Positions 17,205 to 25,193 of a stretch of DNA of 32,236 bases are shown here, piece after piece. Position numbers and translations under genes: made by a program. The stretch is from Candidatus Poribacteria bacterium (lineage in GTDB: Bacteria > Poribacteria > WGA-4E > WGA-3G), in assembly GCA_022820835.1 (NCBI GenBank), contig JAJEET010000078.1, forward strand, positions 1-32,236, in the 5' to 3' direction. Below the pieces are notes generated by a model. The model was not told the origin of the DNA and did no database searches. It saw nothing but the letters and a program-made list of their open reading frames with translations. Position 1 is the stretch's first letter; each line of letters begins with the position of its first letter.

Positions 17205-18080
17205 ATGAACAGAACGGCTGAAGTTCTTATTGAAGCGTTACCTTACATCCGCCGCTTTTACGACCGACAGATCGTCATCAAATATGGTGGAGCTGCTATG
17301 GATGATGAGACGCTTATCCAATCCGTTATGCAGGACATTGTCTTGATGAAGTATGTCGGTATCCGACCGATTATCGTTCACGGGGGCGGACCGCGGATCA
17401 CCGCATGGATGGACAAAGTCGGGAAAGTTCCAGAATTCGTGCAAGGCCTGCGTGTAACCGATGCTGAAACGGTTGAGATCGCTGAGATGGTACTCGGTTC
17501 TATCAACAAAGAGATCGTGTCACATATCAATTTACACGGCGGAAAAGCGATCGGACTCTCAGGAAAAGATGCAAACCTTATTCTGGCGGAAAAGCAACAG
17601 ACACAGATTACAGATGAAAATGGGCAGGAAATTGATGTCGATTTGGGATTCGTAGGAAAAATTATCGGTGTTAACACCGAGTCGGTCACTGCGCTTGATA
17701 AAGGCGGATATGTCCCCGTAATTGCACCCATTGGTGTCGGGGTGGATGGCCAAACCTATAATATTAATGCGGATACGATGGCAGGCGAAATCGCCTCCGC
17801 GTTCCAAGCAGAGAAGCTCATCATGCTCACGGACACGCGCGGCATCCTTCGAGACCTCTCGGATAATACATCACTCATTCCGACAATTCGTATGCGAGAA
17901 GTAGACAGATTGGTTAGAGAGGGATGCATCGCCGGTGGGATGCTGCCGAAAGTGGAAGCGTGCACAACAGCGCTCATGGGCGGTGTCTATAAGACCCATA
18001 TTATTGATGGCAGGATTCCGCATTCCCTATTGCTTGAAGTTTTCACGGAAGGTGGGATCGGAACCGAAATTGTTAGATAA
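17205..18080 (+). CDS. argB: Acetylglutamate kinase
   Basis: Second step of the acetylated arginine pathway: ATP-dependent phosphorylation of N-acetylglutamate in the cytosol. 291 residues with intact amino-acid-kinase motifs: KYGGAAM (26-32), VHGGG (58-62), GLRVTD (81-86), GLSGKD (117-122) and the C-terminal AGGMLPKVEA. The N-terminal helix RTAEVLIEALPYIRRFYD is the extension seen in hexameric, arginine-inhibited kinases (as in Thermotoga) and absent from the short E. coli type, so feedback inhibition by arginine is likely (inference). No other arginine gene is nearby. The GAGGG ribosome site is rather distant, 14 nt from the ATG. Confidence 0.96.
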   Translation: MNRTAEVLIEALPYIRRFYDRQIVIKYGGAAMDDETLIQSVMQDIVLMKYVGIRPIIVHGGGPRITAWMDKVGKVPEFVQGLRVTDAETVEIAEMVLGSINKEIVSHINLHGGKAIGLSGKDANLILAEKQQTQITDENGQEIDVDLGFVGKIIGVNTESVTALDKGGYVPVIAPIGVGVDGQTYNINADTMAGEIASAFQAEKLIMLTDTRGILRDLSDNTSLIPTIRMREVDRLVREGCIAGGMLPKVEACTTALMGGVYKTHIIDGRIPHSLLLEVFTEGGIGTEIVR

Positions 18081-18084
18081 TCTT

Positions 18085-18117
18085 GGTAGGGTAGGTTGAA
18101 CGTAGTGAAACCCAACA
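18085..18117. repeat. Interspersed GTAGGTTGAAC...GAAACCCAAC element
   Basis: Short palindromic-type sequence (GTAGGTTGAACGTAG, then TGAAACCCAACAGAG) between argB and the next gene. The pattern GTAGGTTG..GAAACCCAAC is a familiar dispersed repeat in cyanobacteria and other repeat-rich bacteria; only one copy is in this window. Confidence 0.4.
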
Positions 18118-18132
18118 GAGAGGGAGGAAAAG

Positions 18133-19302
18133 ATGGCAGCATCCAAAAAAATCGCGGCAATCATTACCACCTATTTCCCGCATTCACACGCAGATGTGAT
18201 TGCCACAAAATACATGAAAGGTTTCCCGACGGATACCGGACTACAAGCTCCGCGCGTGGAATTGGTCTCTATCTATCTCGATCAGGTTGACGCGCGAGAC
18301 ATCGGTGTCGGTCTCGCAGCGGAACATAACGTACCCATCTATCCGAGTATCCGGCAGGCACTGACGCTCGGTGGCAACGAGTTGGCTGTGGATGGCGTAC
18401 TCCTTATCGGTGAGCACGGCGATTATCCATACAACGAGTTTGAACAGCACATGTACCCGCGCCGCTATATGTTCGAGCAGATTTGCGGTGTCTTCGCATC
18501 GAGTGGCAGGTCGGTGCCGGTCTTTAATGATAAACATCTCGCTTACAATTGGGACGATGCAATTTGGATGTATGAGAGAGCGAAAACGCTTGAGGTGCCA
18601 TTCATGGCTGGTTCATCGTTACCGCTCGGTTGGCGGAAACCCTTTTTGGAACACCCGCTTGACATCAAACTGGACTCGGCAATCGGTATCGGTTATGGGG
18701 GTGTGGAGTCCTACGGTTTCCACGCGCTTGAGACGCTACAATGTATGATTGAACGCCGAGAAGGTGGCGAGTCTGGGGTTGTGGCGGTCCAATGCCTCGA
18801 AGGTGAATCGGTCTGGGAGGCGGGCAATGCAGGAAAATGGTCTTTGGAATTAGCGGAATTGGCGTGCGCGCAGATCGAAAATCGTCCCGATAGCTCAATT
18901 ATAGAGGGGTGTCCGAATCCGATCGCGTTTCTAATTGAGCATAGTGACGGGTTTCATTCCGCAGTGTTAATGTTGAACGGTTACGTCTCAGACTTCGCAT
19001 ACTCAGCAAAAATGGGTGACACGCATTATGCCACAGAGGTTTACTTACAAAATGGGCCCCCACATGCACATTTCAGTTATCTGAGTCTCAATATTGAGGA
19101 GATGTTCGTGACAGGGGAGCCGCAATATCCGGTAGAACGGACGCTGCTTGTGACAGGTGTGCTTGACGCGCTCATGCATTCACGCGCGGAGGGACACATT
19201 CGCCTTGAAACACCGTATTTAGCCGAACTCGCGTATCGCTCTTATGAGAAGATGCCGATCCGACCAGTAGCAGCACGCCCTGAAGGCGCAACAGTGATAT
19301 AA
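18133..19302 (+). CDS. Conserved protein of unknown function
   Basis: 389 residues, no signal peptide and no TM segment, so probably cytosolic. I do not recognise a named family. The N-terminal region (KKIAAIITTYFPHSHADV, later VDGVLLIGEHGDYPYNEF) looks like alternating strands and helices of a Rossmann-like fold. The middle has FMAGSSLPLGWRKP and the C-terminal part resembles an alpha/beta domain. The composition and genomic company (Gfo/Idh/MocA and PhyH genes) recall proteins of sugar or polyol catabolism in Planctomycetes-like genomes, but no reaction can be assigned. GGAGG lies 5 nt before the ATG. It may be co-transcribed with argB (52-bp gap containing a dispersed element). Confidence 0.85.
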   Translation: MAASKKIAAIITTYFPHSHADVIATKYMKGFPTDTGLQAPRVELVSIYLDQVDARDIGVGLAAEHNVPIYPSIRQALTLGGNELAVDGVLLIGEHGDYPYNEFEQHMYPRRYMFEQICGVFASSGRSVPVFNDKHLAYNWDDAIWMYERAKTLEVPFMAGSSLPLGWRKPFLEHPLDIKLDSAIGIGYGGVESYGFHALETLQCMIERREGGESGVVAVQCLEGESVWEAGNAGKWSLELAELACAQIENRPDSSIIEGCPNPIAFLIEHSDGFHSAVLMLNGYVSDFAYSAKMGDTHYATEVYLQNGPPHAHFSYLSLNIEEMFVTGEPQYPVERTLLVTGVLDALMHSRAEGHIRLETPYLAELAYRSYEKMPIRPVAARPEGATVI

Positions 19303-19324
19303 AAGCGCGGCTGAAAAACCGCGC
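19301..19324 (-). terminator. Intrinsic terminator for the 19333-20337 oxidoreductase
   Basis: On the minus strand: GCGCGG, 8-nt loop, CCGCGC (arms 19305-19310 and 19319-19324), then TTTTATAT. On the plus strand no T-run follows, so it mainly serves the minus-strand gene, although the hairpin also closes the convergent gene pair. Confidence 0.6.
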
Positions 19325-19332
19325 CTATCGTC

Positions 19333-20337
19333 TTAGCGTTCCGGACGTGCCGGGACACCTGTCTCTGCGGATTCGTAGATGAGATCCATCAATTCGGATT
19401 GGATAATCCCGTTCATCGGGTTTGTTCGAGGTTCCGCTCTCCCTAAGACTGCCTCAATGAAGTTGTCATCAGGCGAGCCAGCGGACATCTCATCCGTAAT
19501 CGGCGGCGGGTCTAACGCTTCGCCACCTTTCCAAACACGAATCCAACCGCCACCCCAGCCGTCAACTTCGATCCGCCCGTTATCAAACACCAACGCCATG
19601 TGCGTACCCCCTGGACTCGGGCAGTTGCCGCTCACCGCCATTGCAGCGAGAACGCCGCTTTCAAACTTGACGTTAATCGATGAGTTGATGTCTACATCAC
19701 GGTCCTGATTATCGGTATAAGCATAGACTTCGGCGACTTTTGACTCGACTGCCCAACAGAGACTATTGAGGAGATGCGCCCCGCTATCGTACGCCTGTCC
19801 ACCACCAGAGAGTTTCGGATTCTGCCGCCAGGTACCCGTTGTGCCACCTTTCCAACCTTGTGTAATATAACCGATCACCAATTCCAGTTTACCGAGTTCC
19901 GCGCTTCGGATCACTTCTCGCGTGTAGTAGAAATTCGGTGTGCAAGGCGTATTGTAACCGATGGTAAGGATGAGTCCCGTCTCTTCGACTTTTTCTGCGA
20001 GAGTATACGCATCTTTAGAAGAGGTGACCATCGGTTTCTCCATCAGCACGTGGCATCCGGCTTCGAGTGCTTGCATGCCTTGCTCGAAATGGAGCGTGTG
20101 CGGTGTAGAGATAACGACTGCGTCTGGTGCTGTCTCTTTGAGCATTTTAGCGATGTCGTCATAAGCACCCGGACGCGGGCTGAGATCGGGTAGGTTCCGA
20201 TCGATATAACGGTCGGCAATTTCCGTATTCACATCGCAAGTGCCGACGATTTGCACGTCGGGGTTCGCATTCATCCGTCTGGCGTGGCCTGAAGAATTCC
20301 CACCACATCCAATCATGGCAAGTCGGATTTTCGCCAT
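19333..20337 (-). CDS. Gfo/Idh/MocA family oxidoreductase
   Basis: 334 residues. The N-terminal Rossmann domain has AMIGCGGNSSGHARR (dinucleotide binding) and the catalytic EKP at 100-102 (MEKPMVTS). The C-terminal domain includes GGGQAYDSGAHLLNSLCW, the position where family members place the His/Asp used in catalysis (SGAHLLN). It probably oxidises a sugar or polyol with NAD(P); the substrate is unknown. It shares the EKP position with the 1067-2065 protein but is otherwise divergent, so it is a distinct subfamily. GGAG lies 7-8 nt upstream of the ATG. It is followed by an intrinsic terminator and preceded by a repeat-rich spacer. Confidence 0.92.
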   Translation of the reverse strand: MAKIRLAMIGCGGNSSGHARRMNANPDVQIVGTCDVNTEIADRYIDRNLPDLSPRPGAYDDIAKMLKETAPDAVVISTPHTLHFEQGMQALEAGCHVLMEKPMVTSSKDAYTLAEKVEETGLILTIGYNTPCTPNFYYTREVIRSAELGKLELVIGYITQGWKGGTTGTWRQNPKLSGGGQAYDSGAHLLNSLCWAVESKVAEVYAYTDNQDRDVDINSSINVKFESGVLAAMAVSGNCPSPGGTHMALVFDNGRIEVDGWGGGWIRVWKGGEALDPPPITDEMSAGSPDDNFIEAVLGRAEPRTNPMNGIIQSELMDLIYESAETGVPARPER

Positions 20338-20380
20338 ATTTTTCTCCTTTTTTTTGAAGTCGCCAGTTATCAGAAGGAAT

Positions 20381-20493
20381 AGTTATCAGTACTCAGTACG
20401 CTGCGCTTTCAGTTTTCAGTTAACAACTTGTGACTGGAAAGCCTGCTAATACTGACACAACCCTCTTTTACTGAAAACTGAGTACTGATAACT
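20381..20493. repeat. Large inverted repeat with 17-bp and 11-bp perfect arms
   Basis: AGTTATCAGTACTCAGT (20381-20397) is the exact reverse complement of 20477-20493. CAGTTTTCAGT (20410-20420) is the exact reverse complement of 20470-20480. The two left arms are separate, while the right arms overlap, so alternative foldings exist. Composition is a degenerate series of CAGT/ACTG units. Confidence 0.7.
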
Positions 20494-20497
20494 GAAA

Positions 20498-20516
20498 GAT
20501 TTTTCGCAGAAAAATC
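20498..20516. repeat. Short hairpin GATTTTTC-GCA-GAAAAATC
   Basis: Perfect 8-bp arms with a 3-nt loop, 25 bp beyond the stop codon of the minus-strand dioxygenase gene. It could act as a weak transcription terminator, although it lacks a clean T-run. Confidence 0.4.
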
Positions 20517-20540
20517 GTACTGAATACTGACGACTAATTA

Positions 20541-21329
20541 CTATAAATCAGCCACACTGATTGCGCCGTCGCCGAACACGCGCCTAAAGGTTGAACCGTG
20601 CCGAGATTTGGTCTCGCCGTGCATGTAGCAGACACTGAAGGCACGCCGCGGAATATCTGTCTCGTTTGTACCAGAACTGTGCAGTAACCAATTGTGAAGC
20701 AGCACGACTTCCCCGGCTTTCAATTCCAGCGGTTCTGGTGTCGAATTATTGACGATGTCGTCAATCTGTTTTTGCGTTAGAAATCCTGAACCGTGCGATG
20801 GGTTGATAAGGTCGCTGTGTGAGCCCGGAATAATATGTACGCACCCGTTCGCAATCGTCGCGGTATCCAAAGCGGTATAGATCGTAATCTTCGGATCTCG
20901 ATCCAAGTCAGTCCATCTGTCTTGGTGCCAAACGAGATATGTCCCCTCTTTAGCAGGCTTATTCATGAACATCGCGCGGAAACAATTGACAGGCGTGCCT
21001 TCCCCGTAAATTTTTGTGCAAACCTCTTGAAAGATCGGTTTCTGCAAATACGCCAAAAAGTAGGGATCGAGTTCGAGGTTCTGGATTTTCCGATAGAGCA
21101 GTGTCGCTCCCTTATGTCCTCTCGACTGCGGTCCGGGTGAGTTTTTACCCGGTTCTCGGTCGAGCTGCATCATGATCTTGTCATAATCCAACGGTGCATT
21201 ACCGAGCATTATGTCGTCCATTCGCTGTTGGAGTCTTTTGAATTCAGCGTCTGTCGCGACCTGTCCGATGCGGACATAACCGTTTTCCCAAAAATGTTCC
21301 CACTGCTCGTCTGTTATCTGATGTGCCAT
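20541..21329 (-). CDS. Phytanoyl-CoA dioxygenase (PhyH) family protein
   Basis: 262-residue non-haem iron(II)/2-oxoglutarate dioxygenase. The metal-binding facial triad is visible as His135 and Asp137 in WHQDRW and His217 in WLLHSSG. Arg228/Arg229 in PRRAFSVCY would bind 2-oxoglutarate. The surrounding GCVHIIPGSH and AGEVVLLHNW blocks are typical for PhyH. The family hydroxylates diverse small molecules; Poribacteria-type genomes carry many copies and the substrate is unknown. The ATG at 21329 is chosen because GGAGG lies 6-7 nt before it; a frame opening at 21386 would add 19 residues without a ribosome site and would collide with the putative promoter. Confidence 0.92.
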   Translation of the reverse strand: MAHQITDEQWEHFWENGYVRIGQVATDAEFKRLQQRMDDIMLGNAPLDYDKIMMQLDREPGKNSPGPQSRGHKGATLLYRKIQNLELDPYFLAYLQKPIFQEVCTKIYGEGTPVNCFRAMFMNKPAKEGTYLVWHQDRWTDLDRDPKITIYTALDTATIANGCVHIIPGSHSDLINPSHGSGFLTQKQIDDIVNNSTPEPLELKAGEVVLLHNWLLHSSGTNETDIPRRAFSVCYMHGETKSRHGSTFRRVFGDGAISVADL

Positions 21330-21407
21330 TTCATGCCTCCGAATAAACGTGTCGTGGTTCCAACTTTTGCCTCGCAAGTTTTGCAAACCTGTGAAATACC
21401 AAAAGTT

Positions 21408-21436
21408 TGTATACTAAAGTATACCACATATTTCAA
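21408..21436 (-). promoter_or_regulatory. Possible sigma70 promoter for the PhyH gene
   Basis: Minus-strand TTGAAA (complement of 21431-21436), 17 bp, TATACA (complement of 21408-21413), placing the start near 21401. Confidence 0.45.
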
Positions 21437-21482
21437 GATGTCGAAAAGAAAATTGTAATTATAGTGAAACCTAAAAATAAAG

Positions 21483-21539
21483 AGACACTTTCATTCCCCG
21501 GTAGGTTCGGTTTCCTAACCGAACCGGCACAGAGTGTCT
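21483..21539. repeat. Dispersed hairpin element, copy 2, nested (GGTTCGGTT type)
   Basis: The inner stem is perfect: GGTTCGGTT (21504-21512), loop TCCT, AACCGAACC (21517-21525). An outer stem AGACACT (21483-21489) pairs with AGTGTCT (21533-21539). The left arm context CCGGTAGGTTCGGTT is shared with the element at 5955. Confidence 0.65.
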
Positions 21540-21612
21540 TATTAATTCTAAACTTTACTATAAGTCGTGATTTCTACCTTGATTGTCTATTTTTGGTGAT
21601 TTTTTCAAAAAA

Positions 21613-21641
21613 TGCAACCTTTTGACACTTAAGACACGTCA
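21613..21641 (+). promoter_or_regulatory. ECF-type promoter element B (TGCAACC-N17-CGTCA)
   Basis: TGCAACC (21613-21619), 17 bp, CGTCA (21637-21641), then CATCATCAACGGGAAT, which resembles the sequence following element C. It drives the small CxxC protein gene, with start near 21648. Confidence 0.7.
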
Positions 21642-21718
21642 CATCATCAACGGGAATTAAATCTTAGCCGAATTACCGATTGCTATTCAATGTCATTCCG
21701 ACCTGAAAGGAGCCAAAG

Positions 21719-21982
21719 ATGCGCTTTGTAATGATTAGCCTCCTTATAGACTGTTTGCTATTCCTTGGAATCAGTTACCTCGCTTTCGGTGACACCGAAA
21801 TTGGAACGACTTATGAAACGCGCACTCACCAAAGCGTTCACTGTATAGACGATGTATTTTCTGAATTAGTGTTTGAAACGCCACAGAAGTTTCATATAAT
21901 AACGCCAGACCCCCGATGTGTTGTGTGTCAAAGTATTACCGAACGAAAAAACGACGCGGTTCCGGTAAGTAATATTCAATAA
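21719..21982 (+). CDS. Small exported CxxC protein, function unknown
   Basis: 87 residues. A hydrophobic signal segment (about 3-23, ending LAFG) is followed by a short, mostly polar mature part of about 63 residues. Cys42 and a CVVC pair (Cys67, Cys70) could form disulfides or bind a metal in the periplasm. AAGGAG is correctly spaced from the ATG and ECF element B lies directly upstream, so this is very probably a real gene although I recognise no family. It stands immediately before the first sigma-propeller gene but has its own promoter, as does that gene. A redox or ligand partner of the propeller sensor is a possible but unproven role. Confidence 0.65.
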   Translation: MRFVMISLLIDCLLFLGISYLAFGDTEIGTTYETRTHQSVHCIDDVFSELVFETPQKFHIITPDPRCVVCQSITERKNDAVPVSNIQ

Positions 21983-22002
21983 TAAGGTGAAACTAAAAAA
22001 AA

Positions 22003-22031
22003 TGCAACCTTTCAGTACTTAAGTTTCGTCA
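22003..22031 (+). promoter_or_regulatory. ECF-type promoter element C (TGCAACC-N17-CGTCA)
   Basis: TGCAACC (22003-22009), 17 bp, CGTCA (22027-22031). The predicted start, near 22038, lies 33 nt before the ATG of the first sigma-propeller gene, suggesting autoregulation. Confidence 0.75.
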
Positions 22032-22070
22032 TTCTATCAATGGGCGAGTTAATTCTGAAGGAGACTTACA

Positions 22071-25000
22071 ATGCAACAGAGTGATGCTAAACTTATTCGG
22101 CAGGTACTCCAAGGGGATCCAGACGCGTTCGGTCCCTTGGTAAAAAAATATCAGAAAGGTGTTCACGCGCTGGTATGGCGGAAGATCGGTGACTTTCACA
22201 TCGCGCAAGAGATTACACAAGATGCCTTTCTTAATGCGTATCAAAAACTTGGAACCTTGAAAAACCATAATTTGTTCGCCGGATGGCTGTACGTTATCGC
22301 GTCGAACTTGTCTCTGGATTGGCTCCGAAAGAATCGGTTGCCGATGGAATCTTTAGATGTTGAGGATACAAATGAGGTGGACAAAGTGTCATACTCTCAA
22401 TATACAGCAGAAAAACGGGAAACTGAGGCAGATGAGAACCGTCGTGAAGTCGTCAAGGAGCTCTTGAAAAAGCTGCCTGAAAGTGAACGGACGGTCATGA
22501 CGCTGCATTACCTCGGTGAGATGACGATTAAGACGATCAGTGAGTTCCTCGGTGTGTCGCAGAATACTGTCAAAAGCCGTCTCAGCCGCGCTCGGAACCG
22601 TCTACGGAAAGAGGAAGCCGTAGTCCGCGAGAATCTTGGCAGCTTCCAACTTCCGAATCAATTCGCGGAGAATATCATGCGGGAAGTCTGGCGTATGCCG
22701 CCTGTTCAACCGCCGGTGAGTAAACCGATGGCACCCTTAGCACTTTCTGCTGCCTCCGCTGTTTTGATTTTCCTCTTGATAGGTGTCGGCGCGCAATACC
22801 TGTCTCGTTTTCAGAAGCCGTACAATCTGGATGCCACTTCCGAACCGACGGTTGAACTGATTGATGCCGTTTTTGTTGTGGATTCGCCTGCGAAACCTGC
22901 GGTGCGGAACCAGCCCGGAGGTTCAGATACGCCGGGTAAAAATCCAGGTGCCGGTCAGAAACCAGAAGAATCCGTTTTTACCGCAGTGCCCGTTGACACG
23001 TCGGATGTGGCAACACCGAGACAACAGTGGAGCCAAACCCAGGGACCCGAAGGTGGAATGGTCAACAGTCTTTTCACAGCGTCCAACGGCGACCTCTATG
23101 CCAGAACAGGGGCAGATCTTTATAGACTATCGGACGACGGAAACACATGGCGACTCCTCGATGCTGATGTGTCTATTGACGGATCATGGCAAATGGCAGA
23201 ACGTGATGACACCCTCTATATTATCTCTGACACGGAAACCCTTACTTCCGTAGATCGGGGTGAGACGTGGCATGTGCTTGGGACGCGTCCAAAAGGAACG
23301 TTGATTGGTGCTGTCATAACAGATGAGGCTCCTGGGACCCAAGCCAATACTACAATGTACTTAGCACTTGCTGACGGTGTGTTCCGATCTGTGGATGCCG
23401 GTAAATCGTGGACTTCCCTGAACGATGGAGGCTTAGCGGGGAAGCAGATTCAAGCGATTACTGCTATCGAAAACACTGTCTTTGTAGGTACCAATAAAGG
23501 GCTTTATCGTCGCAGTTTGGGTGCCTGGGAACAATTGAAGATCGGTGATGTTGAGAATGTCCTAGCGTTGACAAGTGCCGAAAATCGACTCTATGTTGCC
23601 GTCAGAACGGAAGTTAAGCGTCAGAGTCTTTCGATCTCTATATCAGTAACACCTCCAGATAAATCCTCCCTGTGGCTCTATTGGTCAACAGACCTCGGAG
23701 ATTCGTGGCAGTCAATAGATCTCCCGAAAATAGATTCCGAAAAAGACAACGGGTTTAGCATGACAGGTGCCGTAAATGTGGGTACAGCCGCCATAAATGT
23801 GGGTGATGACTCAGAAACAGATGTGGGTGATGACTCAGAAACAGAAAAACTTTCCAGCGTCAAAATGGTGGCAGGGCGAGAGAGTCTTTTCGTATTAGAT
23901 GGCGCGAAGAGTTATTACTTAAGCAATGCCGGGGGAACATGGGTGTCTGTGTCTTCAACTTCCCAGGACACAGCGCATACTTCCACCCTTGTTCTATCTA
24001 ACGCAGATACCTTCTATAGAAGCGGACCGTTTGGGATTCAACGCACGACCGATGCAGGCAAGACGTGGCATCCATTTAACACAGGATTGGTGAGGACGAG
24101 TATACAAGATTTGGTTTATGTGGATAGCACACTCTACGCAAAAATTTGGGGAGGACTTGTTGTCTCGTATGATGAGGGTGGATCGTGGGCTCCTGTTCGC
24201 CGTTCCCCGGAAATTCTCTCGACTATAATGAATTTTAACGATGTGCTTTATGCCAAAGGGGTCAAAGGGATCATAGGGCGGACATCCCCACAACTTTTCC
24301 GCGTATCTGTTGAAGATAACGGGGTAACGCCTATCTCTGGGATGCCAAGTATAGTGATGCCGGACTATGTGGAACTGATTGATGAAAAATTTAAAAGCAA
24401 TTTTTGGGAACTCTTGGAAGTTGAATTTAAGGCAAACACTGACGAAGGTACAGAATCAAGACCTGAAGATCTCGATATCGAGAACCTGAAGGCATATGTC
24501 AGTGAGGACGTGGTAGAAAGTATAGTTGAACTCATTTATGGGTATTTCGGGAGTTTTGCTGTTAGCGGTAGCACTTACTATATGGAATACCATCAGAAAC
24601 TCTTCAGATGGAAACCTGGCATGACTGAATGGTTCGACACCGGTTTAGTAAATGAAGGTACGCCTTTTGATTTTTCTGGAATTATTCAGGGACAAGCTTC
24701 TATCGGTTTCAAAATCGCCGTCTCAGGTGAAACTGTTTACGTTGGCAAATCGGATAGACACCTGCTTCAATCGTTTGATGAGGGCGACACTTGGAACGAT
24801 GTTACCGCAGACTTACCGTTTTCTGGCGCGTATTTCAAGTCTATAGCCTTCGCCGGACCAACCGTCTATGTGGCAACCGATAAAGGCGTTGCCTATTCAA
24901 GCGATGGCATTAACTGGCGGACGGCGACCGATGCGGAAGGCATGCCGCTCGTCATAGAAAAGATGGCAGTGGACGGCACAACCGTATACGGTGCACCTCA

Positions 25001-25163
25001 GCTACAGAAACAGATATATCAATTAAAAGAGAATTCGCGTACATGGAAACCCGTTACGCCAGAGATTCCGAGTCCTGTTATCTCTTTCGCTGTTGGCGGG
25101 AACGTGCTTTATGTCGGAACTACTGAGCACGGTGTGTTCCGCTACGCGATCCCATCAGAATAA
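22071..25163 (+). CDS. Membrane-tethered ECF sigma factor fused to Asp-box beta-propeller (paralogue 1)
   Basis: 1030 residues. Sigma region 2 (about 22-92; HIAQEITQDAFLNAYQKL, then GWLYVIASNLSLDWLRK) and sigma region 4 (about 128-180; LPESERTVMTLHYLGEMT, then helix-turn-helix SEFLGVSQNTVKSRLSRARNRL) form a complete ECF factor. A cytoplasmic linker (181-221) leads to one TM helix (about 222-243), then a conserved stalk (244-282), a Gly/Pro-rich spacer, and from about 318 to the end a propeller region. That region has roughly eight Asp-box repeats of the S-x-D-x-G-x-T-W type (SVDRGETW, SVDAGKSW, STDLGDSW, TTDAGKTW, SFDEGDTW). It is expected to sense outside and transcribe inside, perhaps after proteolytic release (inference). 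AAGGAG precedes the ATG. First gene of a three-gene operon. Confidence 0.9.
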   Translation: MQQSDAKLIRQVLQGDPDAFGPLVKKYQKGVHALVWRKIGDFHIAQEITQDAFLNAYQKLGTLKNHNLFAGWLYVIASNLSLDWLRKNRLPMESLDVEDTNEVDKVSYSQYTAEKRETEADENRREVVKELLKKLPESERTVMTLHYLGEMTIKTISEFLGVSQNTVKSRLSRARNRLRKEEAVVRENLGSFQLPNQFAENIMREVWRMPPVQPPVSKPMAPLALSAASAVLIFLLIGVGAQYLSRFQKPYNLDATSEPTVELIDAVFVVDSPAKPAVRNQPGGSDTPGKNPGAGQKPEESVFTAVPVDTSDVATPRQQWSQTQGPEGGMVNSLFTASNGDLYARTGADLYRLSDDGNTWRLLDADVSIDGSWQMAERDDTLYIISDTETLTSVDRGETWHVLGTRPKGTLIGAVITDEAPGTQANTTMYLALADGVFRSVDAGKSWTSLNDGGLAGKQIQAITAIENTVFVGTNKGLYRRSLGAWEQLKIGDVENVLALTSAENRLYVAVRTEVKRQSLSISISVTPPDKSSLWLYWSTDLGDSWQSIDLPKIDSEKDNGFSMTGAVNVGTAAINVGDDSETDVGDDSETEKLSSVKMVAGRESLFVLDGAKSYYLSNAGGTWVSVSSTSQDTAHTSTLVLSNADTFYRSGPFGIQRTTDAGKTWHPFNTGLVRTSIQDLVYVDSTLYAKIWGGLVVSYDEGGSWAPVRRSPEILSTIMNFNDVLYAKGVKGIIGRTSPQLFRVSVEDNGVTPISGMPSIVMPDYVELIDEKFKSNFWELLEVEFKANTDEGTESRPEDLDIENLKAYVSEDVVESIVELIYGYFGSFAVSGSTYYMEYHQKLFRWKPGMTEWFDTGLVNEGTPFDFSGIIQGQASIGFKIAVSGETVYVGKSDRHLLQSFDEGDTWNDVTADLPFSGAYFKSIAFAGPTVYVATDKGVAYSSDGINWRTATDAEGMPLVIEKMAVDGTTVYGAPQLQKQIYQLKENSRTWKPVTPEIPSPVISFAVGGNVLYVGTTEHGVFRYAIPSE
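23797..23844 (+). repeat. 24-bp perfect tandem duplication inside the propeller gene
   Basis: The unit starting ATGTGGGTGATG occurs twice without a mismatch (23797-23820, 23821-23844), adding eight residues (VGDDSET repeated) to an acidic loop of the beta-propeller. It keeps the frame. Paralogue 2 has no such repeat at the matching place. Confidence 0.9.
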
Positions 25164-25193
25164 AAAATAACAAAATTCAAGGAGATTTCAAAA

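Larger units (their letters stand above)
21330..21718. other. 389-bp divergent spacer before the sigma-propeller island
   Basis: It holds the PhyH leader and promoter, a nested hairpin repeat (21483-21539) and ECF element B (21613-21641). Short frames here have no ribosome site or family resemblance. Confidence 0.55.

Noticed and set aside
20381..20516. CRISPR-like repeat array
   Set aside because: The CAGT-rich units are inverted and irregular, with no constant spacer length and no cas genes nearby.
21407..21625. A 72-codon frame across the PhyH-CxxC spacer
   Set aside because: It runs through a promoter, a nested hairpin repeat and ECF element B, without a ribosome site.
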